Part shown: positions 9,870 to 18,942 of the stretch, in pieces
Numbering within the stretch: position 1 is the stretch's first letter
How the letters are laid out: each line of letters opens with the position of its first letter
From: Pseudoalteromonas luteoviolacea
GTDB taxonomy: Bacteria; Pseudomonadota; Gammaproteobacteria; Enterobacterales; Alteromonadaceae
Length of the DNA stretch: 64,000 bases
NCBI RefSeq assembly: GCF_021654285.1
Contig: NZ_JAKFZS010000020.1
Coordinates: 1-64,000, forward strand
Direction of reading: 5' to 3'
Made by a program: the position numbers and the translations under genes
Notes under the pieces: generated by a model
What the model was told of the DNA's origin: nothing
The model's database searches: none
The model's input: only the letters and a program-made list of their open reading frames with translations

Positions 9870-9889
9870 CTTCAGAGCACGCTCTGAAG
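9870..9889 (-). other. Stem-loop in the tssG-clpV gap
   Basis: The arms CTTCAGAGC and GCTCTGAAG form a nine-base inverted repeat with a very short loop. There is no following T-run on the minus strand, so it is not a standard terminator. It could be a transcript stability or processing element between tssG and clpV, or chance. Confidence 0.35.
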
Positions 9890-9897
9890 ACGCCTAT

Positions 9898-10866
9898 TTA
9901 TGACTGATAATCACTGTCTAAAAAGTTTCTTTGCGCAATGTGCGCTTCTACAATGCCCATACAACTGCTGGTGCCAAGCTCACATTCCCCCAAGGGCACT
10001 GGATGCTGCTCTTTCACCTCAATTAAAATTTTGACCTGCCATGCCATTTTGCTGCCGGTATGCCAAGTCAGTAACTTATGCATTTTCTTCCCTTCGTCGC
10101 CATTTGGAAACAACGCGCGAGCCTGTGCTTCACTCAAGGGGCCAATGTCAATTTGCACACGATTACCTGTGATCAATACCTGCCCGCCCAGCAAGCTGTC
10201 TTGGCCTAATGTGACGCTATTCTCAGCGCTGATTGGTGGTTTTTCTGTGACTTCTTGCCACTCCACCATGTTGTCAGCAATTTGCAAATTCGGTTGTTTT
10301 AGCCCTTGGCGCAGCACTTGTTGCAAGCCAGCGGCACTGGTTTGGTTGGCGCTGGCTAGGTTGAGCTTGCTGCTTTCACCTTGGCTATTTTCATAAATCG
10401 CCGCCACCATTTGGTCAAACTGACGCGCGCCGACGCCCGCTAAATTGATCTGTGATTTTTTCCATGCTTGGTACAATTGGCAGTACAAAATATGATTAAA
10501 AATATCTAAAAATGCCCGAGTACGTGCGCCCATTTCTTCATCGTTAGCGGCCTGCTCAAGCAAGTAATGGGGCATGGGCGCATCCACGCCATACAAGCCT
10601 AAAAATGCGGTTTCTAGCTTCAGCTTACCGCGCTGGCTGAGCAGCAATTCGCAAGCGCGAATATCCGATGCTGGAAAGCCTAACTCTTTAAAGGTGCTCA
10701 CCAGTACACGTTGGCTTGCCCCTTGCTCTAACTCTCCCTCCATCGCCCAATGCTTTTCGATTAACGACATGGCTTTAAACAAACTAAATTGCCATGGCGC
10801 GTCCAGCAATGCGGCTATCGGGGCGGGCAGTTTGGCCCAAATTGGGTGTTTTTTTTGCTCTGTCAT
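9898..10866 (-). CDS. tssG: T6SS baseplate protein TssG
   Basis: About 322 residues from ATG 10866, two bases after the tssF stop. The frame opens earlier at 10911, but that lies inside tssF; the MTEQKKHP start fits translational coupling. The N-terminal part (around residues 20-45, PWQFSLFKAMSLIE) and the later RAFLDIFNHIL and LPxY-like segments match TssG/VasB. TssG pairs with TssF and TssE to form the wedge of the T6SS baseplate around the VgrG spike in the cytoplasm. Confidence 0.92.
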   Translation of the reverse strand: MTEQKKHPIWAKLPAPIAALLDAPWQFSLFKAMSLIEKHWAMEGELEQGASQRVLVSTFKELGFPASDIRACELLLSQRGKLKLETAFLGLYGVDAPMPHYLLEQAANDEEMGARTRAFLDIFNHILYCQLYQAWKKSQINLAGVGARQFDQMVAAIYENSQGESSKLNLASANQTSAAGLQQVLRQGLKQPNLQIADNMVEWQEVTEKPPISAENSVTLGQDSLLGGQVLITGNRVQIDIGPLSEAQARALFPNGDEGKKMHKLLTWHTGSKMAWQVKILIEVKEQHPVPLGECELGTSSCMGIVEAHIAQRNFLDSDYQS

Positions 10867-10868
10867 GG

Positions 10869-12593
10869 CTATATCTGATAACTCTCGCCGGAACTTATCT
10901 GCCAACACCAAGTGTGGTAGCTAGGTACGCATGTCACCTTGGTTTGCAAACACTCGTTAATGGGTGCATAAAGCTTAAAAAACTGATGCAATACATCACA
11001 AAAATGATAAGCATCTGACAAGCACACAAACTGCTTCTCATTGATGGTCAAATGAATTTCTAGCCCTTTCACAAACACCCCTTTTTGCAGCATTGAAATT
11101 GGCTTTGAATGGGCATCAACAATACTGGCGATCCGGCTTTGGTTTTCTGAGCGCCCTGACCAGTCAAACAGCGCTAAGAGTTTTTTTAATTGGATCGGAT
11201 CGGCAAGTTGAGAAAAGCGCATATTTAATAGGCCAATCAACAGCCAGTGTTTTTGCTGTTTGGGGCAGTGCAGCATCTTGCTTGGGCGGATCACATTTTT
11301 CATCGTCAGCGCAAAAGGGGCATTGGCTTTGGGAACATGAATGTCGCCCTCATTTAACAGTTGCCTTGGCCACACGGCATTGTGTGCCAGGGTGCTCGCT
11401 GACAGCGTTTGCACAGCATCAATATCATCCATGGAGATCTGCACATACACCTTGGGGGCAGCGCCGCCTGTGTCTTTGGATACCAAGCTGTAAAGGTGCT
11501 TTTCGTCTTCAAATACACTGGTATAACGAGACTGAAAATCAACGCTCTCTCCTGAGCTGCGGTTTTTCCCCTTGAGCTCAGTGACCTCAAAGCAAAATGC
11601 CTCTGCGGACTTTTCTTGTATTGGCGTAATCGGGTATTCGGTTTGATTATCTAAGCAGCGCATTGGCTCTGCATCACACGCAAACAAATTGACTGCGGGC
11701 ACACAGTTGAGCATGATATTTTCATGGCTGACTTTATGCCCAGGTGGCAGCTTCACTTGGCTGGTGATCTCAATATCGAGGGTGTTGAGATTGGCGTCAA
11801 ACTTCAAAAGATGGAAGTTGTTGAGCTCTACAAAATAAAAGCGCTCACGACTATTAAAGTAATCAAGCAGTAGTGCGTAGCCCGGATGGCACTGATCACT
11901 GTTGGGTAAGATACCAAACTCGCCATGACCAAAGGCACTGCTCACCGATGACTTAGGGAGGAGCTGGGTGAGTTTGTCAAAGTGACTACCATAACTGACT
12001 TCAATGTGTTCGCTGGCGTTGGTCATTAAATGATATAAGCTGGCACACAGTGGCGTGTCACCACACAAATAAAACCGCAAAGATTTTAACTCATAGTCAC
12101 TGACCACACCTTGGCCCAAGCGCTTGAGCTTTAAACTTAACTTGGCGCCACTGTGAAACTCCTGATAATCCACAGCATACACTTCAAACGGGGCAATTGG
12201 TGTATCGGTCGATGTGGTAAAGTGGCATACCACTGGGGTGGTTTTATCCCCATGGGAGCTAATTTGCGTACCCGATTCGACCGTTGTGGCCCCTTGCATC
12301 GTCATCTTAGGGGTGAATTGCATAATGGTCGTGGACGGATAATTACTCAGCATCAGCGGACACACTTGTCGCAATACTTGCTCAGAGACTTCTGGCAATG
12401 ACTCATCAAGGCGCTTTTGCGTATATGCCGTCATATAGGCAACGCCTTCTAATAAGCGCTCAACATGCGGATCGCGGTCTTTGAGCGCATCAATGTTAAG
12501 CTGCCCCGCATGCTCTGGATATTGCTGAGCGAACTCCTTGCCAGCTTGTGTTAAGAGACGCATTTGCGCATCAAAATACTGTTGCATATCCAT
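10869..12593 (-). CDS. tssF: T6SS baseplate protein TssF
   Basis: A 574-residue protein matching TssF/VasA over its length. The N-terminus has the typical FAQQYPEHA and DPHVERLLEG segments (residues 20-50), followed by the LRQVCPLMLSNYPS segment near 90. TssF is the main wedge subunit of the baseplate and binds TssG, TssE and TssK. It follows tssE by two bases and precedes tssG by two bases, in the usual tssE-F-G order. The start could be either of two close ATGs (12593 or 12587). Confidence 0.95.
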   Translation of the reverse strand: MDMQQYFDAQMRLLTQAGKEFAQQYPEHAGQLNIDALKDRDPHVERLLEGVAYMTAYTQKRLDESLPEVSEQVLRQVCPLMLSNYPSTTIMQFTPKMTMQGATTVESGTQISSHGDKTTPVVCHFTTSTDTPIAPFEVYAVDYQEFHSGAKLSLKLKRLGQGVVSDYELKSLRFYLCGDTPLCASLYHLMTNASEHIEVSYGSHFDKLTQLLPKSSVSSAFGHGEFGILPNSDQCHPGYALLLDYFNSRERFYFVELNNFHLLKFDANLNTLDIEITSQVKLPPGHKVSHENIMLNCVPAVNLFACDAEPMRCLDNQTEYPITPIQEKSAEAFCFEVTELKGKNRSSGESVDFQSRYTSVFEDEKHLYSLVSKDTGGAAPKVYVQISMDDIDAVQTLSASTLAHNAVWPRQLLNEGDIHVPKANAPFALTMKNVIRPSKMLHCPKQQKHWLLIGLLNMRFSQLADPIQLKKLLALFDWSGRSENQSRIASIVDAHSKPISMLQKGVFVKGLEIHLTINEKQFVCLSDAYHFCDVLHQFFKLYAPINECLQTKVTCVPSYHTWCWQISSGESYQI

Positions 12594-12595
12594 GT

Positions 12596-13000
12596 TTATT
12601 CGTCCTTGATCTGAGTATCTACATCGGCTTTGCCGCCTGATGCAAAACGGGTATTCAGTCGAATGATCTCACCGCTTTTTAGCTCTGCGCGAATATCAAA
12701 GCGGATCACGCAATTATGTTCTTTAATCTCCACTGGGCGCACAACAATATTGGCAATACGTGGCTCGTATTTTTCTATGGTTTTTTTTACTTCATTGGCC
12801 AACGTATGTTGTGAGTAAGGCAGTCCCTCGTAAATATCTTCTACATCGGGTAAACCATAATCTTCTAAATGCCCCAGCACGCCGCGCCGTGCATTGAGCA
12901 ACTGCGTTAGATGCTCACACACACTCAATGAGCGCGTCGCTGTTTTATTGGGGTTATATGCTTGTTGTTGAGACTGCGCCAACAGATCAAATAAAGCCAT
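12596..13000 (-). CDS. tssE: T6SS baseplate protein TssE (gp25-like)
   Basis: A 134-residue gp25-like protein. It has the ExxL-type pattern near residues 37-45 (LLNARRGVLGHLEDYGLPD), typical of TssE, and a C-terminal strand pair ending in RFDIRAEL. TssE nucleates sheath polymerisation on the baseplate. It is separated from hcp by a strong terminator, so its level should be below that of Hcp, as expected from the number of copies each machine needs. Confidence 0.93.
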   Translation of the reverse strand: MALFDLLAQSQQQAYNPNKTATRSLSVCEHLTQLLNARRGVLGHLEDYGLPDVEDIYEGLPYSQHTLANEVKKTIEKYEPRIANIVVRPVEIKEHNCVIRFDIRAELKSGEIIRLNTRFASGGKADVDTQIKDE

Positions 13001-13022
13001 ATTGCGTCACCATGGAGTTGTT

Positions 13023-13052
13023 TAAAAAGAGGCAAAGCACTGCTTTGCCTCT
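13023..13052 (-). terminator. Intrinsic terminator after hcp
   Basis: On the minus strand a GC-containing stem (AGAGGCAAAG paired with CTTTGCCTCT) is followed at once by TTTTTAAA. It lies between the hcp stop and tssE start. Partial termination here would let hcp be made in excess over tssE-F-G-clpV. Confidence 0.85.
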
Positions 13053-13063
13053 GATGAGTGGTC

Positions 13064-13549
13064 TTAACGACCCTCAGTCCAAGAATCAGAAAACTCAATG
13101 TTTCCGTCTAGGTAAGTCCAGGTGATACGCTTATAACGCATGTTCACTGTTTCAAGATGCGGATAACGCTCTTTGTCCAGATCTTTTACGTTGTGCATGG
13201 TTGGCGTAATAGATGTGATCTTTACATCTTCAAGCGTGTGGCGGAAATACTCGCGCTCAGTACCAGTGTCATCAATACGGTACCACTTAAGCTCTAATTG
13301 CTTTAGTGTTTGACCATTTGAACACGCTTTGTACAAATACGGTGTAGATGCATCCACAGCTTTTGTGATGATGAAAGGTTCGTGCTTACGAGTCCCTGTT
13401 AGCTCTCCTGTGTCATTGTCCGTTGGGATACGGAGTTCATGGTCAAAGTGTAAAATTTCAATTGACCCTTCACGCTCAGCCACAGTTACTGAACCTTTTA
13501 CTTCATTCCCTTGGTCATCCTTTAACCACAAATACGCTGGAATTGCCAT
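13064..13549 (-). CDS. hcp: T6SS tube protein Hcp (TssD)
   Basis: A 161-residue Hcp. It begins AIPAYLWLKDDQGN and carries the YLYKACSNGQTL segment near residue 85 and the C-terminal RYKRITWTYLDG segment, all typical of Hcp. Hcp hexamers stack into the inner tube that is shot into target cells and carry small effectors in the lumen. The gene has its own leader with two stem-loops and its own terminator, and is preceded by unrelated small genes. It is therefore probably expressed from its own promoter as well as by read-through. Confidence 0.95.
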   Translation of the reverse strand: MAIPAYLWLKDDQGNEVKGSVTVAEREGSIEILHFDHELRIPTDNDTGELTGTRKHEPFIITKAVDASTPYLYKACSNGQTLKQLELKWYRIDDTGTEREYFRHTLEDVKITSITPTMHNVKDLDKERYPHLETVNMRYKRITWTYLDGNIEFSDSWTEGR

Positions 13550-13601
13550 TTCTATATTCTCCTTTTAATATAAGTTGTTTCCTGATAATTAATGGCATCG
13601 C

Positions 13602-13627
13602 TCTAACACCGCCTCGGCTGTGTTAGA
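13602..13627 (-). other. Stem-loop in the hcp leader (proximal)
   Basis: TCTAACAC and GTGTTAGA form an eight-base inverted repeat with a ten-base loop, 53 bases upstream of the hcp start. No T-run follows on the minus strand. It may shape the hcp messenger 5' end or be an operator. Confidence 0.4.
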
Positions 13628-13670
13628 TCCCAAAAAAAGCGCCACGCTTCATGCCAATTTGGGAACATGT

Positions 13671-13696
13671 CCTGGGTTGGTTGCCGCCAACCCAGG
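13671..13696 (-). other. Stem-loop upstream of hcp (distal)
   Basis: CCTGGGTTGG and CCAACCCAGG form a perfect ten-base, GC-rich stem with a six-base loop. It lies between the small membrane protein gene and hcp. It lacks a following T-run in either direction, so it could be a factor-dependent terminator for the upstream small genes, or a leader structure of hcp. Confidence 0.5.
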
Positions 13697-13783
13697 GCAA
13701 TCTTTCAATACTTTATAAATCCGTTTATTTCATTAGCGGCCTAACGCACACCAAGCTGTAATGGCTTATGCAATCAACTTTAT

Positions 13784-14176
13784 TCATGTCTTCGCTGTAT
13801 CACTTACAAAAGTGCCATACTTGAGTACAGGCAAAGAAAATAAAATTAAAATCCAAATTATATTCCCCATAAATAACATTTCAGATGAGGTATAACCGCC
13901 CAAGTAAAACTCGTTTAACAAACACAAAAAATTAACAAGCCACCATAGTAAAACCGTCAAAAACCACGCATTTTGACTTAGAACACGCACTTGTAAAATC
14001 AGACATATGTTTGCTGCTAAAACTAAAAAATCTGTAATAAAAAGAACACCTTTTAAAAAAGAAGCACTCGTTTCATAAATAGCTGAACTTTGATTTTCGT
14101 ATATTGAAAACAAGGTCACAGCCACTTGCACCACACATATAATTTTCCAAATAAAATGATCTGCTTTTACATTCAT
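13784..14176 (-). CDS. Small four-helix membrane protein, unknown
   Basis: A 130-residue hydrophobic protein with four likely membrane spans (about residues 8-24, 42-64, 70-90 and 100-120). I recognise no family. Its AT-rich codon use stands out from the neighbouring tss genes. It sits with two other small unknown genes between tssC and hcp, a common site for effector-immunity insertions. An immunity role against a membrane-targeting toxin is possible but rests only on location and topology. Confidence 0.55.
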   Translation of the reverse strand: MNVKADHFIWKIICVVQVAVTLFSIYENQSSAIYETSASFLKGVLFITDFLVLAANICLILQVRVLSQNAWFLTVLLWWLVNFLCLLNEFYLGGYTSSEMLFMGNIIWILILFSLPVLKYGTFVSDTAKT

Positions 14177-14357
14177 CAGTACACCAATTAGCGCAGCTAG
14201 CTATTTCTTCTTTTTATATGCAGTGTGTCCAAACTAATAAGGCTTAACTCAACTCTGAATTTGTATACGCAATCACTTTCATAGATGCCCCTTCTATACA
14301 AACTGAAAAGCATACTCTGAACTGATTTCAAGCATCTCAGAGTAATATCCACCTCTT

Positions 14358-14846
14358 TTACAAATCACCACGTAATTCCATCACTAGCGTGGCCACGTCA
14401 AATGGCACTTTTAGTACATCCAGCTGTAAAAAGTGCTGCTGGACCTCTTCTGGCAGCTGTTTAAATTCTAACTCCCCTTGTACCTCCTCTTTTAAGGAGT
14501 CAGTGACAAAACTTCCAACGGTAAGTTTTTCATCACTACTGACAAGGGAGTTATAAAACTCAACCGCGCTTAAAAAACGAATATATTCGTCTTTCATGCA
14601 ATGATTAAGTGCCACGTAATGCAAATAATTTACTGCATTTACAACTAATTCTGTTTCAAACCCATCTATCTCTAACTGTTTTGGCCTAACTCGTGGAGTA
14701 TGTTCAAAACACGTTTCCATTGCCTTGGTATAGGAGATAGTTGTTTCCTGTAATTTATTTTTTGCAAAAAGCATCTCGGGTGTTACGGTTGCTGCTGACA
14801 AACTCAGCGAAAAAAACAACACTAATAAGTAATACAGTTTATTCAT
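14358..14846 (-). CDS. Exported protein of unknown function
   Basis: A 162-residue protein with a clear signal peptide: a Lys in the n-region, a hydrophobic LLVLFFSLSLS core, and a likely cut after SAA near residue 19. The mature part is helical and acidic, with two Cys (in ETCFEH and LNHCMKD) that could form a disulfide. It overlaps the end of the 110-residue gene upstream by eight bases, so the two are probably co-translated. No family is recognised. A periplasmic partner or immunity protein for the upstream product is a guess from the arrangement. Confidence 0.6.
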   Translation of the reverse strand: MNKLYYLLVLFFSLSLSAATVTPEMLFAKNKLQETTISYTKAMETCFEHTPRVRPKQLEIDGFETELVVNAVNYLHYVALNHCMKDEYIRFLSAVEFYNSLVSSDEKLTVGSFVTDSLKEEVQGELEFKQLPEEVQQHFLQLDVLKVPFDVATLVMELRGDL

Positions 14847-15171
14847 TCTTACACCCCTTAACTAACGCCTTCCAAAATTCTCTTTCTTTATGAGAAGTGG
14901 CATTCCTATAAGCACTATATGAAATTCTAGCTATTGCATGCCTTTTCATCTTTGGTACGGCACCTAAGGCTTCTGCCATTTTTGCAAAATCTGTATTTGC
15001 GATATTTAATTGAGAAACCAGAGGTCCATTACCAACAAATATTGTTGCAAAAGTTCCGACACTGAAAGCCTTTGCTAACATATCCGTGTTTTTTGTTATA
15101 TCTCTAACAGCTTGCAGATTTTCAAGATTTTTCTTAGAAAACTCTAATCCATTTATATTTGGGCATCTCAT
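14839..15171 (-). CDS. Small protein of unknown function between tssC and hcp
   Basis: A 110-residue protein starting at ATG 15171 with a good AAGGA seven bases upstream. It has a short, weakly hydrophobic, glycine-containing stretch around residues 34-52 and a basic C-terminus rich in Lys and Arg. No family is recognised. It is too small for most toxins but could be a small effector or the remnant of one. Its overlap with the exported protein gene downstream links the two. Base composition is more AT-rich than the surrounding T6SS core genes. Confidence 0.5.
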   Translation of the reverse strand: MRCPNINGLEFSKKNLENLQAVRDITKNTDMLAKAFSVGTFATIFVGNGPLVSQLNIANTDFAKMAEALGAVPKMKRHAIARISYSAYRNATSHKEREFWKALVKGCKNE

Positions 15172-15251
15172 ATTTTTATCCTTAAAATTGATTTTAAATA
15201 TGGGCAGGTTTCCCCGCCCTAAATACGCTTCATTGGTTCTTCAGGTGACCC

Positions 15252-16778
15252 TCATTTCTCACCAGGCATTTGCCCCACCAGAGCAAGGCGTACATCAATG
15301 CCTTCAACTTGAAAGTGCGGCACCACATAAGTACTGACTCGGTAATAGCCCGGATTGCCAGGGATCTCCGCGACATTGACCTCAGCATCTTTCAATGGAT
15401 GTGTCGCAACCAACGACTCATCAGGGTTGTTCATCTTAGTGACTAAGGCGCCCAACCAATCATTGAGCTGCTGCTCAAGCTCATGTCTTGGCTTGCTCGA
15501 GCCGATGTTTTCGCGCTGCAATACTTTCATGTAATGGGCAATGCGCGACACCAAGTAGATGTATGGCAAACGTGAGTTAATGCGAGCGTTTGCAGAGGCT
15601 TCTGGCGTTTCATAAATCTGTGGCTTTTGCGCACTGTTTGCCGAGAAGAAACACGCAAAGTCTGAGTTTTTATAGTAGCTCAGTGGGATGAAGCCCTGAT
15701 TCGCAAACTCCAGCTCCTTGGTTTCGGAGATCAGGACTTCTGTTGGGATTTTGGTTTCTTGACCGCGACCTGCTTCAAATGAATGCAGTGGTAAATTCTC
15801 TACGCGTCCACCTGATTGCGGCCCGCGAATATTCACTGACCAGCCATTTTCGTGGAAGCTGCGGATCACATTGGCTGCAAAGGCAAATGTCGCATTACCC
15901 CACAAATAACGCTCATGATCTTCACTGGTCACTTCTTCTTGGTAATTAAAGTTACGAATTGGGTTTAAATCCCCATACGGTAAGCGCAGTAAAAACCTCG
16001 GGAACGCAAGACCGATATAACGTGAGTCTTCAGACTCTCTGAAGTTTTTCCAGCGCTGGAACTCAGCACGTTCCATGTAAGAGCGTAAATCTTGGATCTT
16101 AGACACTTCTTCCAGTGAATCTTTCAAGAAAAACTTCGAACCAACACTGGCTAAAAATGGGCAATGTGCGGCCGCAGACACGCGCGAGATCTCTTGTAAA
16201 AGGGAGACATCCGGTGCTGAGCAGTCAAATTCAAAGTTAGACACCATGGTTGAAATTGGCTCGCCCCCCGGCGTGTCATATTCAGCCGTGTAGACCTGTT
16301 TGTATAACACAGACTGTGTGGTATCTGGTGACTCTTCAAAGTCATCACGCAAGGTTTCTTTGTCTACATCTAACAGCTCAACTTTAACGTTGGCATTGTT
16401 TGGGCAGCGATTGATTAAATAGCGTAAAGAGCGCCATGCCGATTCAACTTTTTGAAAGTTCTCATGGTGTAAAATCTCATCTAACTGCTCTGAGATAATG
16501 CGGTCAACTTTGGCAATGTAATCATCCAATAGTAGCTTATCAATACGGGATACTTGCTGGCCATCTGAGCTTGCCATGTCTAAAAAGACGTTGATCGCTG
16601 CAGTTAAACGCTCATTGGTATTGGTTTCAGCCAAGTTGTTCGCATCTCTGAAAGTATCTATGCTGATCTCACTGCCGACCGGATCAATATCCACTAAGTC
16701 ACAAATGGCTTCATACGTAGAAACCGCTTCGATTTCTTCTGCGCGTGCAGCCACATTTAGGTTTTCTTGCATATTCAT
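15252..16778 (-). CDS. tssC: T6SS sheath large subunit TssC
   Basis: A 508-residue protein matching TssC/VipB along its length, including the EsAWRSLRYLI-type segment near residue 110, the PFLASVGSKFF segment near 210, and the RLPYGD and WGNATFAFA segments near 270-295. TssC pairs with TssB to form the contractile outer sheath in the cytoplasm. It follows tssB by nine bases. Downstream come three unrelated small genes rather than the usual hcp. Confidence 0.95.
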   Translation of the reverse strand: MNMQENLNVAARAEEIEAVSTYEAICDLVDIDPVGSEISIDTFRDANNLAETNTNERLTAAINVFLDMASSDGQQVSRIDKLLLDDYIAKVDRIISEQLDEILHHENFQKVESAWRSLRYLINRCPNNANVKVELLDVDKETLRDDFEESPDTTQSVLYKQVYTAEYDTPGGEPISTMVSNFEFDCSAPDVSLLQEISRVSAAAHCPFLASVGSKFFLKDSLEEVSKIQDLRSYMERAEFQRWKNFRESEDSRYIGLAFPRFLLRLPYGDLNPIRNFNYQEEVTSEDHERYLWGNATFAFAANVIRSFHENGWSVNIRGPQSGGRVENLPLHSFEAGRGQETKIPTEVLISETKELEFANQGFIPLSYYKNSDFACFFSANSAQKPQIYETPEASANARINSRLPYIYLVSRIAHYMKVLQRENIGSSKPRHELEQQLNDWLGALVTKMNNPDESLVATHPLKDAEVNVAEIPGNPGYYRVSTYVVPHFQVEGIDVRLALVGQMPGEK

Positions 16779-16787
16779 AGGGTGTCC

Positions 16788-17315
16788 TTACTCCTGCGGT
16801 TGCTTAGGCTGCTTGTCTTGTTCAGAGGCAAGCGGTGCCAGCTCATCCAGTTTCGCCTTGAGTTCATCGAGCTCAGGTTTGCTTTGTAAGATGCGCTCTA
16901 ACTCTTTTCTCAGTGATGAGTTATCCAATAGGTTTGATTTCAAATCCCGTAACAAGTTACGCATCGACATCATTTTGTTGAGCTCAGGTACCTGTGCGGC
17001 AACCTGCTCTGGGTCAAAAGATTTAAACTCGTCAAACTTTAAGTTCACGCTGATATCGCCATCGCCCGCAATACGGTTGCGCACCTGAAATTGCGCCTTA
17101 GGCGAGATATCTTTGAGTACTTGCTCGAGGTTATTTTTGTCGATCGAAATACGTTCACGTTCAGCTAAGTCTGCGTCGTTTTGACCATTTGAATAGTCAC
17201 CAACGACCAGCACTTTCATTGGCAGCTCACTTTTTTGTGTGGCGCCATCCGTGTCCAGCTCTAGCGCGATATTGATCCGCGCTCTGGGTATTTCTTTTTG
17301 AAATGTATCTGTCAT
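16788..17315 (-). CDS. tssB: T6SS sheath small subunit TssB
   Basis: A 175-residue protein matching TssB/VipA: a KEIPRARINIALELDTDGA start and an LPMKVLVVGDYS segment near residue 30 are family hallmarks. The C-terminus is charged, with a PKQPQE-rich tail. TssB and TssC together build the contractile sheath. It sits between tssA and tssC, with the usual gene order. Confidence 0.95.
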   Translation of the reverse strand: MTDTFQKEIPRARINIALELDTDGATQKSELPMKVLVVGDYSNGQNDADLAERERISIDKNNLEQVLKDISPKAQFQVRNRIAGDGDISVNLKFDEFKSFDPEQVAAQVPELNKMMSMRNLLRDLKSNLLDNSSLRKELERILQSKPELDELKAKLDELAPLASEQDKQPKQPQE

Positions 17316-17373
17316 GCTCTTCCCTATTGTTACTCTTTACGCTTTCCATAAAGAAAGGTCATCGTGTATCGAT

Positions 17374-18942
17374 TTACACCCAGTCGATCGCTGAGCTCAC
17401 TTTGGTTACCAACAGCTGCGACTCAATGGCAGCCACCTGTAAATCAAATTCATCTCCTTGCGTTTGAGACATCTCCTCAAAGCATTGCTTGGCGTAGCGC
17501 CAAACGTCCATTGCAAAATCCTCTTGCCACAAATCAAGGCGATGGGTTTGAATATCTGACAGCAATTGCTGAAAAATCGGCACTGCCAAGCTGGCTCGTT
17601 CGGCTCTCAGTAGCAGTCGCCCTTGATGAAGGCGCGCACAAGCTTTATCAAAGGCCGTGCTCATCGGCTGAGTGTCTATCAGCTGCAATGCTTTTTTTAG
17701 TTCGTTATCATCCACCAGCTTTTGTGCTTCACTCATCGCCGCCTGCCACTGCTGCTGGCCAGCGTCTTGGCTTTGTCCGCCTTGAAACAGCGCGTGCTCT
17801 TGAATGCGCTCACGATTTGCCGCGCTGCAAAAGTCACTGCCGTCTTCATATTTCAGCTGCAACAACTTAGGAAATTGCTGTGCAATTGCCGCTAATTGCA
17901 GCTCCAACCAGCCTTTTAAAGTGGACTTTGATAGCCCTGCCAACGCATCCAAGGTGAACTTTTGTAAGTCCAAATTAAAATGCATGGCCCCTTCCATAAA
18001 CAGCGCCTCCGCTTTTGCCAGCGCTTCGGTATATTCTTCGTTTGCCAACGCGTTTTTTATTGGTGCAAACGCGGTTTCTCGCGGTGCGGGCAAGCGTGTT
18101 TTTAAATTATCGTCATGAGGCGGTAAGGCCAATGCGCCCCAACGCACTGCGCGTGCTAAGTGCATGGCTCTTGGCCAGTTTTGCTGCGCTCTGTCATGCT
18201 TTAACAAGGTGCGAACCTGCGCCATATAATCGCTGTCAGAATCTATTGCTTGCGTTGTCACCTTAGGCGGTACCACAATAGGCTCTGCGGCCTTGGCAGC
18301 TACCGCCGCAGGCTCGGGGTCAGCGACAGGCGCTGGTTGCGGCTGCTCTTGCGTAACTGGTTTTGGTTCAGGTTTAGGCTCTGGCTTTGGCATCGGCTGA
18401 CTGATCCTGCCTTTTTCACACCACGCCCCTAAATCTGCCAAAGGACCAGCTTGGTCATCTAAAAATGGCACAATCTCTTTGGCATAAATTTGCAATATTT
18501 CATCGAGTGTTTGCCAATGCTCAGGGGTCGTGCCGCCAATATTATCCGCCACACTGAGCAAACGCTGCTGTTGCTGTAAGAACCACGTATGCACTGATGC
18601 CCGCGCTCGCGGCTTTTCAGGGTACAGGGCATTATCAAACTGCTTTACCAAGTCATTAAACAGCCTCAAGCTGGGCAATAAACCATTGATCCCAAACTCT
18701 TGTGTGGCTGCTAAACACAAATAAGATGCCACTCGTAAATCTTTGGTTTTTTCAGCCAGTAATTTACTAGAGATGATAAATATCTCTTTAAAATCAACTT
18801 CTGACGCGCCTGATGACGAGGCTTTCACACATTTAAAGTCATCGTCATAGCGCACATCTTCACCGCACTTATCTGGCTCAAATTCGCTCAGAAGTGCGCT
18901 GCTCCATGCTTGCCAAGACGGATAACCATGTGGTTGTGTCAT
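17374..18942 (-). CDS. tssA: T6SS cap/coordination protein TssA
   Basis: About 522 residues from ATG 18942. The frame can be opened at a TTG 15 bases earlier, but a GGAG ten bases before the ATG and the TAATG overlap with tagF favour the ATG. The N-terminal 140 residues match the ImpA_N domain (for example the DLRVASYLCLAATQ segment). A proline- and glutamate-rich linker with repeated PKPEPKPEP follows near residue 200, then a long helical C-terminal domain. TssA primes baseplate and sheath assembly. Confidence 0.9.
   Translation of the reverse strand: MTQPHGYPSWQAWSSALLSEFEPDKCGEDVRYDDDFKCVKASSSGASEVDFKEIFIISSKLLAEKTKDLRVASYLCLAATQEFGINGLLPSLRLFNDLVKQFDNALYPEKPRARASVHTWFLQQQQRLLSVADNIGGTTPEHWQTLDEILQIYAKEIVPFLDDQAGPLADLGAWCEKGRISQPMPKPEPKPEPKPVTQEQPQPAPVADPEPAAVAAKAAEPIVVPPKVTTQAIDSDSDYMAQVRTLLKHDRAQQNWPRAMHLARAVRWGALALPPHDDNLKTRLPAPRETAFAPIKNALANEEYTEALAKAEALFMEGAMHFNLDLQKFTLDALAGLSKSTLKGWLELQLAAIAQQFPKLLQLKYEDGSDFCSAANRERIQEHALFQGGQSQDAGQQQWQAAMSEAQKLVDDNELKKALQLIDTQPMSTAFDKACARLHQGRLLLRAERASLAVPIFQQLLSDIQTHRLDLWQEDFAMDVWRYAKQCFEEMSQTQGDEFDLQVAAIESQLLVTKVSSAIDWV

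Noticed and set aside
13671..13696. Intrinsic terminator before hcp
   Set aside because: The stem is strong but no T-run follows on either strand, so it is listed only as a stem-loop.
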